Below the pieces are notes generated by a model. That model worked only from the letters and a program-made list of their open reading frames with translations, did not search any database and was not told the DNA's origin. The translations under genes were made by a program, and so were the position numbers. Shown piece by piece: positions 1-5,183 of a DNA stretch of 5,884 nucleotides (positions are counted from its first letter, which is position 1; each line of letters starts with the position of its first letter). Source of the stretch: Lysobacteraceae bacterium (GTDB taxonomy: Bacteria > Pseudomonadota > Gammaproteobacteria > Xanthomonadales > Xanthomonadaceae); assembly GCA_028293685.1 (NCBI GenBank), contig JAQGOI010000124.1:1-5884 (forward strand). The letters are read 5' to 3'.

Positions 1-1062
1 CGCTTCCTGGGCGTTCTTCGACTTGGTCTTATAGACGTTGGGCTTGTCCGGCACCGCGCCGGTGCCGAAGTCGCGCGCGATCACGTCGCGCAGCTCGGCC
101 AGGGCCTCCTCGCTGATGTGCGTGGAGTCGGTACGCATGTAGCTGATCAGGCCGACCGTGCCTTCCTCGCCGAGCGCGAAGCCCTCGTACAGTTTCTGCG
201 CGATGCGCATGGTGCGGCTGGTGGTGAAGCCGAGCTTGCGCGCGGCCTCCTGCTGCAGCGTCGAGGTGATGAAGGGCGGCGAGGGCCGGCGCTTGCGTTC
301 CTTGCTGGTGACGTCGGTGACGTGCAGGGCGTCGCCGGCGGCCTTGATCAGGCGTTCGCGCGCCGCCTCGGCCGCCTTGCGGTCGGTGATGGTGAACTGC
401 TCGAACTTCTGCCCGTCCAGCCGGACCAGGCGTGCGGTGAAGGATTGCTGCGGATGCACCAGCTCGGCTTCGACCGACCAGTACTCGCGCGGCACGAAGG
501 CTTCGATCTCCTCCTCGCGCTCGACGATCATGCGTAGCGCCGGCGACTGCACGCGCCCGGCTGAGAGGCCGCGCTGTACTTTGCGCCACAACACCGGTGA
601 CAGGTTGAAGCCGACCAGGTAATCCAGCGCACGTCGCGCCTGCTGCGCGTCGACCAGGTTGGCGGCGATCGCGCGCGGACGGCTCATCGCTTCCTTGATC
701 GCGCGCGGCGTGATCTCGGTGAACACCACCCGCTCCAGCGACTTGTCCTTGAGCAGGCCGCGCTCGCGCAGGATCTCGGCGATGTGCCAGCTGATCGCCT
801 CGCCCTCGCGGTCCGGGTCGGTCGCCAGGAACAGGTGGTCGGCGCTCTTGGCGGCCTTGGCGATGGCGTCGACGTGACGCTCGTTCTTTTCGATCAGGTC
901 GTAGCGCATGGCGAAGCCGTTGGCCGGGTCGACCGCGCCTTCCTTGGGCACCAGGTCACGGACATGGCCGTAGGACGCCAGGACGGTAAAGTCCTTGCCG
1001 AGGTATTTGTTGATCGTCTTGGCCTTGGCGGGCGACTCGACGATCAGGAGGTTCTTGGCCAT
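1..1062 (-). CDS. topA: DNA topoisomerase I (type IA), N-terminal part
   Basis: TopA cuts one DNA strand through a tyrosine ester and relaxes negative supercoils in the nucleoid. The first 354 codons are present and open to the window edge. The start is ATG at 1062, giving MAKNLLIVESPAKAKTINKY, the usual start of the family. The TOPRIM domain shows the catalytic Glu9 (IVESPAKAKTI) and the DxDxE metal site as D82, D84 and E86 in ATDPDREGE. The active-site tyrosine is Y308 in GLISYMRTDST, matching Y319 of the E. coli enzyme. RGLSAGRVQS and PFITSTLQQEA are further conserved blocks. The numbering offset from E. coli reflects a shorter segment between Glu9 and the DxDxE site. The window ends just before the family's HEAIRP block, so the rest of the core and the C-terminal DNA-binding repeats lie outside. 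No clear Shine-Dalgarno sequence precedes the ATG. A terminator-like hairpin separates it from smg, suggesting its own promoter. Identification is very secure. Confidence 0.98.
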   Translation of the reverse strand, partial: MAKNLLIVESPAKAKTINKYLGKDFTVLASYGHVRDLVPKEGAVDPANGFAMRYDLIEKNERHVDAIAKAAKSADHLFLATDPDREGEAISWHIAEILRERGLLKDKSLERVVFTEITPRAIKEAMSRPRAIAANLVDAQQARRALDYLVGFNLSPVLWRKVQRGLSAGRVQSPALRMIVEREEEIEAFVPREYWSVEAELVHPQQSFTARLVRLDGQKFEQFTITDRKAAEAARERLIKAAGDALHVTDVTSKERKRRPSPPFITSTLQQEAARKLGFTTSRTMRIAQKLYEGFALGEEGTVGLISYMRTDSTHISEEALAELRDVIARDFGTGAVPDKPNVYKTKSKNAQEA

Positions 1063-1121
1063 GGTGGCGGTGCGTCTCGTATCTGCGAAGCGCGCTTTAC
1101 GGCCGCGCTGGAGGGTCCAGA

Positions 1122-1165
1122 GAAGACGAACGCCCGGAGCAGGGCCCCGGGCGTTCGGCGTCTTC
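1122..1165 (-). terminator. Terminator-like hairpin between smg and topA
   Basis: A strong stem-loop has arms at 1122-1137 and 1147-1165. The core is a perfect 10-bp pairing, GAACGCCCGG with CCGGGCGTTC, around a 9-base loop. It is extended by GAAGAC/GTCTTC with a 3-base bulge (GGC, 1157-1159). Read on the minus strand, the direction of smg and topA, the core stem is followed by TCGTCTTCTCT, pyrimidine-rich but without a clean U run. It lies about 60 bases upstream of the topA start and downstream of smg. An intrinsic terminator for the smg transcript is the simplest reading; partial termination or 3'-end protection is the alternative. Confidence 0.65.
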
Positions 1166-1212
1166 CTTATTACAGTGGAATCACGGCGCGCCCGCTGCTG
1201 TCAAGCGTTGAA

Positions 1213-1292
1213 GCCGGGATTGGGGATTCGAGAGACGGGATTGGACAGGGCGGTTTTTGCAAATCCCAACTCACCAATCCCGAATCCCGGGC
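1213..1292. repeat. Heptad-built inverted repeat, copy A (smg-topA spacer)
   Basis: Two 28-base arms face each other, each made of four 7-base units. The left arm (1216-1243) reads GGGATTG, GGGATTC, GAGAGAC, GGGATTG. The right arm (1261-1288), as its reverse complement, reads GGGATTC, GGGATTG, GTGAGTT, GGGATTT. The third unit is degenerate on both sides, so the arms share architecture as well as base pairing. A 17-base loop (1244-1260) separates them, and CC/GG flanks continue the outer stem. The element begins a few bases after the smg stop codon. A second element of the same construction lies at 5073-5180. It is probably a dispersed intergenic hairpin repeat; in the smg transcript it could act as a 3'-end stem-loop ahead of the hairpin at 1122-1165. 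Confidence 0.8.
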
Positions 1293-1293
1293 C

Positions 1294-1785
1294 CTAATGC
1301 ACAGGCTCGGGCTCGTCCAGGAACATCTGGGTTTCCATCCAGGCGTAGGCCGCTTCCGACCCCGGCTGGTTGAACAGGACCATCAGCACCACCCATTTCA
1401 GGTCGTCCAGGTCCAGTTCGTCCTGGTCCAGCGCCATGGCGCGATCGAGCACGAGTTCGCGCTGGCCGGCGTCGAGGATGCGCTGCTGCTCCAGGAACAA
1501 CAGGAAGCCGCGCGCTTCGACATCGAGCTTGTCCAGCTCGGGGCCGAAATAGACGCGGATCGGACCGTCGGCACGCGGTGTTCCGGTGCTGGGACGCTGC
1601 TCGGCAAGTGCATCCAGCCAGTCGAACGCCTTGTGGATCTCGGCGGGGCTGAATCCCGCCTGGGTCAGCTCGTTGAACAGCGGACTGCTGCTCAGGGCAG
1701 CGCGGTCGCCGAGCGGAGGTGCGACATCCTCGGTGAAGTAGTGCTCGAACAGGTACAGCAGGACATCCAGGATGCTCTCTTTCAT
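1294..1785 (-). CDS. smg: Smg family protein (DUF494)
   Basis: This small cytoplasmic protein of 163 residues is close to the 157 of E. coli Smg. The N-terminus [17 protein letters not shown] matches the conserved opening of the DUF494 family. The C-terminal half, with [15 protein letters not shown], also fits. The protein is acidic and mostly helical in appearance, with no signal peptide or membrane segment. Its function is not established; the gene name comes from its position beside dprA (smf) in E. coli, and the dprA-smg-topA order seen here is widely kept in gammaproteobacteria. The ATG at 1785 is preceded by GAGGG only two bases away, which is unusually close; no better in-frame start is apparent. 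It lies 185 bases after dprA, probably in the same leftward transcript. Family assignment is strong; biochemical role is unknown. Confidence 0.93.
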   Translation of the reverse strand: MKESILDVLLYLFEHYFTEDVAPPLGDRAALSSSPLFNELTQAGFSPAEIHKAFDWLDALAEQRPSTGTPRADGPIRVYFGPELDKLDVEARGFLLFLEQQRILDAGQRELVLDRAMALDQDELDLDDLKWVVLMVLFNQPGSEAAYAWMETQMFLDEPEPVH

Positions 1786-1970
1786 TTCCCTCGGCCTGCG
1801 CCGGTGTGGCGCTGTGGAGAGACCCGGCTTGCGCCGGTTGTCGCCGTCGGGCTCCCTGCCCGCCGACGTCGTGGCAACCGGAATGGACCGGTTACCGCCG
1901 TCACCAAACCCCCCGCGGGTGACGGTTGCGGCGCATCCTGCGTCGCGACGCCAAGGGCCGAAACGGCCCC
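1786..1970 (-). promoter_or_regulatory. dprA-smg spacer with several consecutive hairpins
   Basis: No gene fits in this 185-base gap. It contains a row of potential stem-loops in the minus-strand transcript. Arms 1898-1905/1918-1925 form 8 bp (CCGTCACC/GGTGACGG). Arms 1873-1881/1888-1896 form 9 bp including one G-U pair. Arms 1845-1850/1863-1868 form 6 bp (CGTCGG/CCGACG). Arms 1824-1828/1833-1837 form 5 bp, closed on the minus strand by a GCAA tetraloop of the GNRA class. It could be a structured leader of smg, a processing region or a termination region. I cannot identify a known riboswitch or a convincing promoter here. Confidence 0.35.
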
Positions 1971-1972
1971 TT
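1953..1972 (-). terminator. Weak hairpin overlapping the dprA stop codon
   Basis: GGGCCG and CGGCCC pair around a 3-base loop (1961-1963), with AA/TT extending the stem past one bulged base. The hairpin overlaps the dprA stop (1971-1973). No U tract follows on the minus strand, so it is a poor intrinsic terminator. Pausing, partial termination or 3'-end protection of dprA mRNA are possible. Confidence 0.3.
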
Positions 1973-3107
1973 AACGCTTGCGGGAATAACGGCCATGTTC
2001 GACAGCAACACGGCCTTCCAGCTCCATGACCAGCAGCATGGAGGACAGTTCCGCGGCCGTCAATCCAGTGCGCAGCACCAGCCGATCCATATCTGTTGGG
2101 TCATGGCCCAGCGCCTGCCACAACTTCTGGTGGTGCGCGGACAACACCGGCCTGCCGCCGGCTGAAGCCCCGCTCATCGGGCTCGCCAGCGAAGTGGGGC
2201 CGGCCAGCCGCCCACGCAAGGCTTCGGCCAGTTCGCCGGCCAACGCGCCAAGGGCGTCGATCACCTCCTGCGCGGTTTCCACCAGACCGGCGCCGTCGCG
2301 GATCAGCCGGTGGCATCCGCGGGCCACCGGATTGTGGATCGACCCCGGCACCGCAAACACGTCGCGGCCGCAGTCGGTGGCCATGCGCGCGGTGATCAGC
2401 GCCCCGGAGCGTTCGGCCGCCTCGACCACCAGCGTGCCCAGCGCGAGTCCGGCAATGATCCGGTTGCGGCTGGGGAAGTGCTCCTTGCGCGCCAGCGTTC
2501 CGGGGGGATGTTCGCTGACCACGACGCCGCCGGCGACGATTCGGCCGTGCAGGGCGGCGTTGGCGCGCGGATAGGGGACGTCGGGACCGGTGCCGAGCAC
2601 GGCAATGGTGCGTCCGCCCGCCGCGAGCGCGCCCTCGTGCGCCGCGGTGTCGATGCCGGCCGCCAGGCCGCTGGTGACCGTCAGGCCCGAGTCCGCAAAC
2701 GCCCGCCCGAAGTCGAAGGCGTTGTCGCGACCACCCGCGCTGGGCGAGCGGCTGCCGACCACCGCGACCGACGGGTGCCACAGGGATGTCGGGTCGCCGG
2801 CCACGAACAACGCCAGCGGCGGGCTCGGAATCCGGCGAAGCAACGCGGGATAGTCCGGATCTTGCCAGCCGAGCAGATGATGGCCGTCCTGCTGCAGCCA
2901 GTCCCGGGTGGCGGTCAGCGCGTAGGAGTCCGTCGTCAACAGCGCCAGGATCTGGGGCTCGTCGACACCGTGCGAGCGCCAGTAGCGCGCGCCGGCCGCC
3001 AGCGCGGTGGCCGGGCACGAATGGCTGTCGAGCAGGCGCCGCCGCGCGGCTACGCCACCGCCGGCGTGGACCAGGCGCAACAGCGCGTCGCATTGCGGAT
3101 CCGTCAT
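1971..3107 (-). CDS. dprA: DNA-processing protein DprA (Smf)
   Basis: DprA binds single-stranded DNA entering the cytoplasm during natural transformation, protects it and loads RecA. The 378-residue protein has three parts. An N-terminal helical segment (about 1-80) resembles the SAM-like domain. A Rossmann-fold DNA-binding core (about 85-290) shows VVGSR (116-120), SGLAAGID (146-153), [11 protein letters not shown] (211-221), SGALITAR (234-241) and AVPG (252-255), all family hallmarks. A C-terminal winged-helix-like domain (about 318-378) ends in GRYSRKR. The frame stays open upstream to an ATG at 3224, but those 39 residues are low-complexity, run through a strong hairpin and overlap the preceding gene. 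The ATG at 3107 ([12 protein letters not shown]) is where family similarity begins. No obvious Shine-Dalgarno precedes it, so translation may depend on local structure. It follows the LysM gene by 85 bases, probably in one transcript. Confidence 0.96.
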   Translation of the reverse strand: MTDPQCDALLRLVHAGGGVAARRRLLDSHSCPATALAAGARYWRSHGVDEPQILALLTTDSYALTATRDWLQQDGHHLLGWQDPDYPALLRRIPSPPLALFVAGDPTSLWHPSVAVVGSRSPSAGGRDNAFDFGRAFADSGLTVTSGLAAGIDTAAHEGALAAGGRTIAVLGTGPDVPYPRANAALHGRIVAGGVVVSEHPPGTLARKEHFPSRNRIIAGLALGTLVVEAAERSGALITARMATDCGRDVFAVPGSIHNPVARGCHRLIRDGAGLVETAQEVIDALGALAGELAEALRGRLAGPTSLASPMSGASAGGRPVLSAHHQKLWQALGHDPTDMDRLVLRTGLTAAELSSMLLVMELEGRVAVEHGRYSRKR

Positions 3108-3130
3108 TGCGCCAGCGTAGGCCGGACGCA

Positions 3131-3156
3131 ACGACGGCGCCCTCGGGCGCCGTCGT
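3131..3156 (-). terminator. Perfect 12-bp hairpin upstream of dprA
   Basis: ACGACGGCGCCC (3131-3142) pairs perfectly with GGGCGCCGTCGT (3145-3156), leaving two unpaired bases (in practice a 4-base loop over an 11-bp stem). It lies after the LysM gene and 23 bases before the dprA start. No U run follows on the minus strand, so it may act as a leaky terminator or attenuator, or shield the 3' end of the LysM mRNA, rather than as a full intrinsic terminator. A shorter inverted repeat (GACGGA/TCCGTC, 3182-3194) overlaps the LysM stop codon. Confidence 0.6.
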
Positions 3157-3192
3157 GCAGCAGTGTCAGGTTTTTCCGCCGGACGGAGTCCG

Positions 3193-4392
3193 TCAGTAGG
3201 GCGCGTCCGGATGCTTGAGCTCATAGCCGACGCGGCTGGGTTTGACGCCGTCCATGACTAGGCCGTAGCTCATCTTGCCGAACGTGCGGAACACCATCAC
3301 GTGGCCCGCATATTCGTCGGGCAACCGCACCTTGGAATCCAACGGAATGGTGTCGTCGCTGCGCTCGGCACCGTAGACCACCTTGTCGGTGACGCGGCTG
3401 CCCACGCGCCAGATCGAGAACACGGTGCCGTTGTCGACGCCCTCGCGTGCGCCGACCGACAGCGCGACCACGTCACGCGGGCCACCGGTGCTGAGCATGT
3501 CGGCGACTGCCAGGATGCGGGCACGCCCGTATTCCATCTGCTGCTTCGGCGGATGCGGGAAGAACTGCAGGTCGTAGGGCTGCGCGTCGAGCGGAATCAG
3601 GCGATCGCCGACGCGGACTTCGCGACCCTGCTCGTCGAGCAGCAAGGTGCTGGCCTGGATGCCACCGACTTCGCCCCGGGTCACCGTGCCGACATTGACC
3701 TGCATCAGCTCGTAGCCGAGCACTTCGTTGCCCTTGTCCGGCGTCTGGACGTCGGTCCAGTAGTTCTGGAAATCGATCAGGCGGCGGCCGCGGAAGTCGA
3801 GATCGTCCTTGTGGAACAGATCGCAGCAGCGGGTGCGATCCAGGTGCGTGAAGCGCTGGGTCGGCCGCACGACGGCGAAACGCTGGCCGGGCTGCGCGCT
3901 CGCGATGCCGCGGACGTAGGCCACCTGGTCTTCGCTGGCGCGCAGGCGGTCGTCTTCCAGTCCGACGACGTAGGGCAGCTGGTCGAACTGGTCGACCACG
4001 CGCAGGTTCTTCAGGAACGGTTCGACCTGCGACAGCGGGATCGCGTTGATCGGAGCGCCGACCTGTGTCCCGCGCTGCACGGTCATCCGGTCCAGGTACG
4101 CCAGGCTGAGCACGTCGCCGGGGTAGATCAGATGCGGGTTGCGGACCTGCGGGTTGGCCTGCCAGATCTCCGGCCAGAGCCACGGCCGCTTCAGGAAGCG
4201 CCCGGCAATGTCCCACAGCGTGTCGCCACGCTGGACCACGTACGTATCCGGGTGGTCGCCGCGCATTTCGACGGCGGCGGAATAGGTCGCGACGGTCAGC
4301 AGCGCGACGGCAGCGATCCTGGTGAGGATACCGGCCGTGCGAAACGCCTTCATACCGCCGCCCTTCGACGCGCGCTCAAGCATTGCGTCCAT
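3193..4392 (-). CDS. tsaP: Secreted LysM protein, probable type IV pilus secretin-associated TsaP
   Basis: This is an exported 399-residue protein. A basic n-region is followed by a hydrophobic stretch (about 20-36) and small residues YSAA (37-40), a likely signal peptide cleaved near residue 40. A LysM peptidoglycan-binding domain (about 50-97) begins YVVQRGDTLWDIAGRF and ends NPHLIYPGDVLSL. The middle region has no motif I recognise apart from an adjacent cysteine pair, C189-C190. The C-terminal part (about 300-393), with VVALSVGAREGVDNGTVFSIWR and HVMVFRTFGKMSYGLVM, resembles the FlgT-like domain of TsaP. TsaP anchors the type IV pilus secretin to the wall. From memory, P. aeruginosa has such a gene (PA0020) in the same place, between dprA and def-fmt; this is the main support for the symbol. 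The start at 4392 has AAGGGGA eight bases upstream; a later ATG at 4353 would give a more typical signal-peptide n-region. LysM and secretion are secure; the TsaP identity is inferred. Confidence 0.85.
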   Translation of the reverse strand: MDAMLERASKGGGMKAFRTAGILTRIAAVALLTVATYSAAVEMRGDHPDTYVVQRGDTLWDIAGRFLKRPWLWPEIWQANPQVRNPHLIYPGDVLSLAYLDRMTVQRGTQVGAPINAIPLSQVEPFLKNLRVVDQFDQLPYVVGLEDDRLRASEDQVAYVRGIASAQPGQRFAVVRPTQRFTHLDRTRCCDLFHKDDLDFRGRRLIDFQNYWTDVQTPDKGNEVLGYELMQVNVGTVTRGEVGGIQASTLLLDEQGREVRVGDRLIPLDAQPYDLQFFPHPPKQQMEYGRARILAVADMLSTGGPRDVVALSVGAREGVDNGTVFSIWRVGSRVTDKVVYGAERSDDTIPLDSKVRLPDEYAGHVMVFRTFGKMSYGLVMDGVKPSRVGYELKHPDAPY

Positions 4393-4400
4393 CTACCCGC

Positions 4401-4407
4401 TCCCCTT
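4401..4407 (-). promoter_or_regulatory. Ribosome binding site deciding the LysM gene start
   Basis: On the minus strand AAGGGGA lies eight bases before the ATG at 4392. It is the best Shine-Dalgarno sequence in the window and favours 4392 (or the ATG at 4383) over the downstream ATG at 4353, which has only a looser AAGGG upstream. Confidence 0.6.
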
Positions 4408-4444
4408 GGAGATTTCCAGCTTTCAACCACCCCTTTGCCGGGGC

Positions 4445-4475
4445 AATATAGCCCACAAGCGATGCGTCTTGGCAA
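4445..4475 (-). promoter_or_regulatory. Candidate promoter for the tsaP-dprA unit
   Basis: On the minus strand TTGCCA (4470-4475) and TATATT (4445-4450) resemble sigma-70 -35 and -10 boxes with a rather long 19-base spacer. Transcription would begin near 4438, giving a leader of about 45 bases that contains the Shine-Dalgarno sequence. The -35 box lies inside the palindrome at 4465-4479. Predicted by eye only. Confidence 0.45.
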
Positions 4476-4479
4476 GACG
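4465..4479. promoter_or_regulatory. 15-base palindrome between divergent promoters (candidate operator)
   Basis: CGTCTTGGCAAGACG has perfect 7-base arms around one central base. It sits in the gap between the divergent LysM and def genes, covers the proposed -35 box of the leftward promoter, and lies just upstream of the rightward -10 box. The symmetry suits a dimeric regulator, but an RNA hairpin or chance are alternatives. I do not recognise it as the site of a particular regulator. Confidence 0.4.
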
Positions 4480-4486
4480 GCGGCGT

Positions 4487-4492
4487 TACAAT
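4487..4492 (+). promoter_or_regulatory. Candidate -10 box for def-fmt
   Basis: TACAAT (within TTACAATCGGG) is a good match to a sigma-70 -10 box. A TTGGCA at 4469-4474 is only 12 bases upstream, too close for a standard -35 box, and nothing better is seen at 16-18 bases. Transcription would start near 4499, leaving a leader of about 50 bases before the def ATG. Confidence 0.45.
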
Positions 4493-4550
4493 CGGGCGCC
4501 CTCCGCTCGCGCCGCTTGCGGATGTGACCGCCGCCCCCATTTTTTACGCC

Positions 4551-5069
4551 ATGGCCCAGCTCCTCATCCTTGAATTCCCCGACCCGCGGTTGCGCACCAG
4601 GGCCAGCGCCGTGAATCCGGCCTGGCTGCACGAGCCAGCGACCCAGCGGCTGATCGACGACATGTTCGAAACCATGTACGAGGCCCCCGGTATCGGGCTG
4701 GCGGCGAGCCAGGTCGACGTCCACCGGCGCTTCATGGTCATCGACGTGTCCGAGGAAAAAGACCAGCCGCTGGTGTTCGTCAATCCGGTCATCACCGCGC
4801 GCAGCGGCGAACAGATCTACCAGGAAGGCTGCCTGTCGGTACCCGGCATCTTCGCCGACGTCGCGCGCGCCGAGCGCATCACCGTGACCGCACTGGACCG
4901 TTCCGGTTCGGCATTCGAACTGCAGACCGATGGCCTGCTGGCCGTGTGCATCCAGCACGAGATCGATCACCTGGAAGGCAAGCTGTTCGTGGATTACCTG
5001 TCGCCGCTGAAGCGCGAGATGGTGCGCAAGAAACTCGCCAAGCAGCGCAAGCAGACCGACGCGGCGTGA
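4551..5069 (+). CDS. def: Peptide deformylase
   Basis: Def removes the N-formyl group from nascent proteins at the ribosome exit. The 172-residue protein, typical in length for the bacterial enzyme, has all three metallohydrolase motifs: GIGLAASQ (47-54), EGCLS (92-96, with metal ligand C94) and QHEIDH (135-140, with H136 and H140 as ligands and E137 as catalytic base). The basic tail (about 152-167, [16 protein letters not shown]) fits the family's ribosome-contacting C-terminal helix. The ATG at 4551 gives [15 protein letters not shown], matching the family N-terminus; an in-frame GTG at 4524 would add nine residues without support. Neither start has a Shine-Dalgarno sequence; a T6 run lies just upstream of the ATG. 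It is divergent from the LysM gene and co-directional with fmt, 114 bases ahead of it. Assignment is very secure. Confidence 0.98.
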   Translation: MAQLLILEFPDPRLRTRASAVNPAWLHEPATQRLIDDMFETMYEAPGIGLAASQVDVHRRFMVIDVSEEKDQPLVFVNPVITARSGEQIYQEGCLSVPGIFADVARAERITVTALDRSGSAFELQTDGLLAVCIQHEIDHLEGKLFVDYLSPLKREMVRKKLAKQRKQTDAA

Positions 5070-5072
5070 AAA

Positions 5073-5180
5073 CCGGGAGTCGGGAATGGCGAGTCGTCAA
5101 GGCTGCAACGCGCGGTGCGCGCTCGTGATGCAGCGTCGCCCGCTTCTCACGATTCCCGATTCCCGATTCCCGATTCCCGG
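5073..5180. repeat. Heptad-built inverted repeat, copy B (def-fmt spacer)
   Basis: The right arm is four perfect tandem GATTCCC units (5151-5178) preceded by a degenerate TTCTCAC. The left arm (5075-5095) is GGGAGTC, GGGAATG, GCGAGTC, which pairs with the right arm in reverse orientation. The inner part folds into a further stem: CTGCA (5103-5107) with TGCAG (5129-5133), enclosing GCGCG/CGCGC around a 3-base loop. The element almost fills the gap from just after the def stop to just before the fmt start. It shares the 7-base period, CC-GGG ends and a degenerate G-GAG- unit with copy A at 1213-1292, but its repeat unit is GGGAATC rather than GGGATTC. A dispersed intergenic repeat is the likely identity. 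Confidence 0.82.
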
Positions 5181-5183
5181 CCC
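5155..5183 (-). other. G-quadruplex motif on the fmt template strand
   Basis: Five CCC runs on the plus strand (5155-5157, 5162-5164, 5169-5171, 5176-5178, 5181-5183) give five GGG runs on the minus strand, with gaps of 4, 4, 4 and 2 bases. This satisfies the usual four-tract, short-loop quadruplex pattern. It arises from the heptad repeat and abuts the fmt start codon. Folding is predicted from sequence only. Confidence 0.55.

Noticed and set aside
1088..1097. Perfect 10-base palindrome AAGCGCGCTT upstream of topA
   Set aside because: Short, GC-rich and without supporting promoter boxes or a second copy; chance is likely.
784..1974. Plus-strand open frame of 396 codons
   Set aside because: It runs antisense through topA, the smg-topA spacer and smg, and its translation shows no family motif.
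2101..3218. Other long frames over dprA on both strands
   Set aside because: Arg/Ala/Gly-rich shadows of dprA with no motif; the dprA frame carries all the hallmarks.
3108..3224. 39-residue N-terminal extension of DprA
   Set aside because: It translates through a perfect hairpin, overlaps the end of the LysM gene and is Arg/Pro-rich without family similarity; the ATG at 3107 fits better.
3301..4527. Long plus-strand open frame of 408 codons
   Set aside because: It lies antisense to the LysM gene, has no recognisable domain, and has the composition expected of a shadow frame in GC-rich coding DNA.
4524..4550. GTG start adding nine residues to Def
   Set aside because: The family N-terminus begins at the ATG at 4551, and the GTG has no ribosome binding site.
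5151..5178. CRISPR-like array of GATTCCC
   Set aside because: The units are seven bases in direct tandem with no spacers, and no cas gene is nearby.
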